This document shows, in pieces, positions 5,672 through 5,881 of a stretch of 5,881 nt of DNA (its first letter is position 1; the number at the start of each line of letters is the position of its first letter). The notes under the pieces are model-generated. The model ran no database searches and was not told the origin of the DNA. It worked only from the letters and a program-made list of their open reading frames with translations. Made by a program: the position numbers and the translations under genes. Source of the DNA: a bacterium UBP2_UBA4780 (GTDB lineage Bacteria > Edwardsbacteria > AC1 > EtOH8); NCBI GenBank assembly GCA_002403115.1, contig DHHE01000185.1, positions 1-5,881 on the forward strand, written 5' to 3'.

Positions 5672-5881
5672 ATGGACGGGCAACCGGCCTTTAAAATGGA
5701 CAAGCTTCGGGCTAAAAAGGAAATAGAAAAGCTCCGCGCCGAGATCGCCGGGCACGACCGCCGCTACTACGCCCGGGCCAAGCCAAGCATCACGGACCGT
5801 GAGTACGACCGCCTGATGGCCAGGCTCCGCGAGCTGGAGGGGCAGTTCCCCAACCTGGCGTCGCCCGACTCGCCCACCCAG
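5672..5881 (+). CDS. ligA: NAD-dependent DNA ligase LigA, N-terminal 70 residues (3' end outside window)
   Basis: LigA seals nicks in duplex DNA using NAD+ in replication and repair. The 70 codons present cover domain Ia, the part that binds the nicotinamide mononucleotide half of NAD+ and is unique to bacterial-type ligases. Against E. coli LigA, H28, Y32, D42, Y45 and D46 align with H18, Y22, D32, Y35 and D36, and Y33 replaces H23, a common substitution. The hallmark strings I-T-D-R-E-Y-D-R-L-M (40-49), L-R-E-L-E (52-56) and S-P-D-S-P-T-Q (64-70) are all there. The catalytic lysine of the KxDG motif lies beyond the edge and cannot be checked. The N-terminus has about 10 residues more than E. 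coli; starting at M9 would give the usual length, but the ribosome site supports M1. It is transcribed away from rel. Confidence 0.96.
   Translation, partial: MDGQPAFKMDKLRAKKEIEKLRAEIAGHDRRYYARAKPSITDREYDRLMARLRELEGQFPNLASPDSPTQ

Noticed and set aside
5652..5726. Short plus-strand frame starting at an ATG upstream of ligA
   Set aside because: It is about two dozen codons long, out of frame with ligA, has no ribosome site and overlaps the conserved start of ligA.

Overview
The window looks like chromosomal DNA from a GC-rich, Gram-negative bacterium. It carries a predicted exported lipoprotein and the start of a DUF5916-type protein, a family expected in the outer membrane. The coding DNA is strongly GC-biased and the two regulatory gaps are AT-rich islands with near-consensus sigma70-type promoters. 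DUF5916 and DUF885 proteins are common in Bacteroidota, Gemmatimonadota, Acidobacteriota and related uncultured phyla, so an FCB-like or candidate-phylum origin is plausible. I cannot name the organism from this sequence. No tRNA, rRNA, CRISPR array, insertion sequence or other mobile element was seen.

Layout, read right to left because almost everything is on the minus strand. At the right edge ligA (NAD-dependent DNA ligase) starts on the plus strand and runs out of the window. Divergent from it is a bifunctional (p)ppGpp synthetase/hydrolase gene of the Rel/SpoT family (652 aa), which stops just before the usual C-terminal ACT domain. The 99-bp gap between these genes holds two face-to-face promoter candidates that overlap almost completely. 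The rel gene ends in a good intrinsic terminator.

Next comes an AT-rich gap of about 200 bp with a strong minus-strand promoter and two pseudo-palindromic operator candidates over the predicted transcription start. It drives a likely four-gene operon: a TetR-family repressor, a 66-aa protein with one membrane segment (ATGA overlap with the repressor), a DUF885 metallopeptidase-like lipoprotein with an HExxPGHH motif, and a DUF5916/CBM9-like exported protein cut by the left edge.

The likely picture is a self-repressing TetR regulator controlling a small envelope module, beside two housekeeping genes (stringent response, DNA ligation) that may compete for one promoter region. The ligand of the TetR protein and the substrate of the DUF885 protein cannot be read from the sequence. 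I see no clear new system. The points most worth a second look are the ACT-less Rel, the overlapping rel/ligA promoters and the TetR/DUF885/DUF5916 operon.
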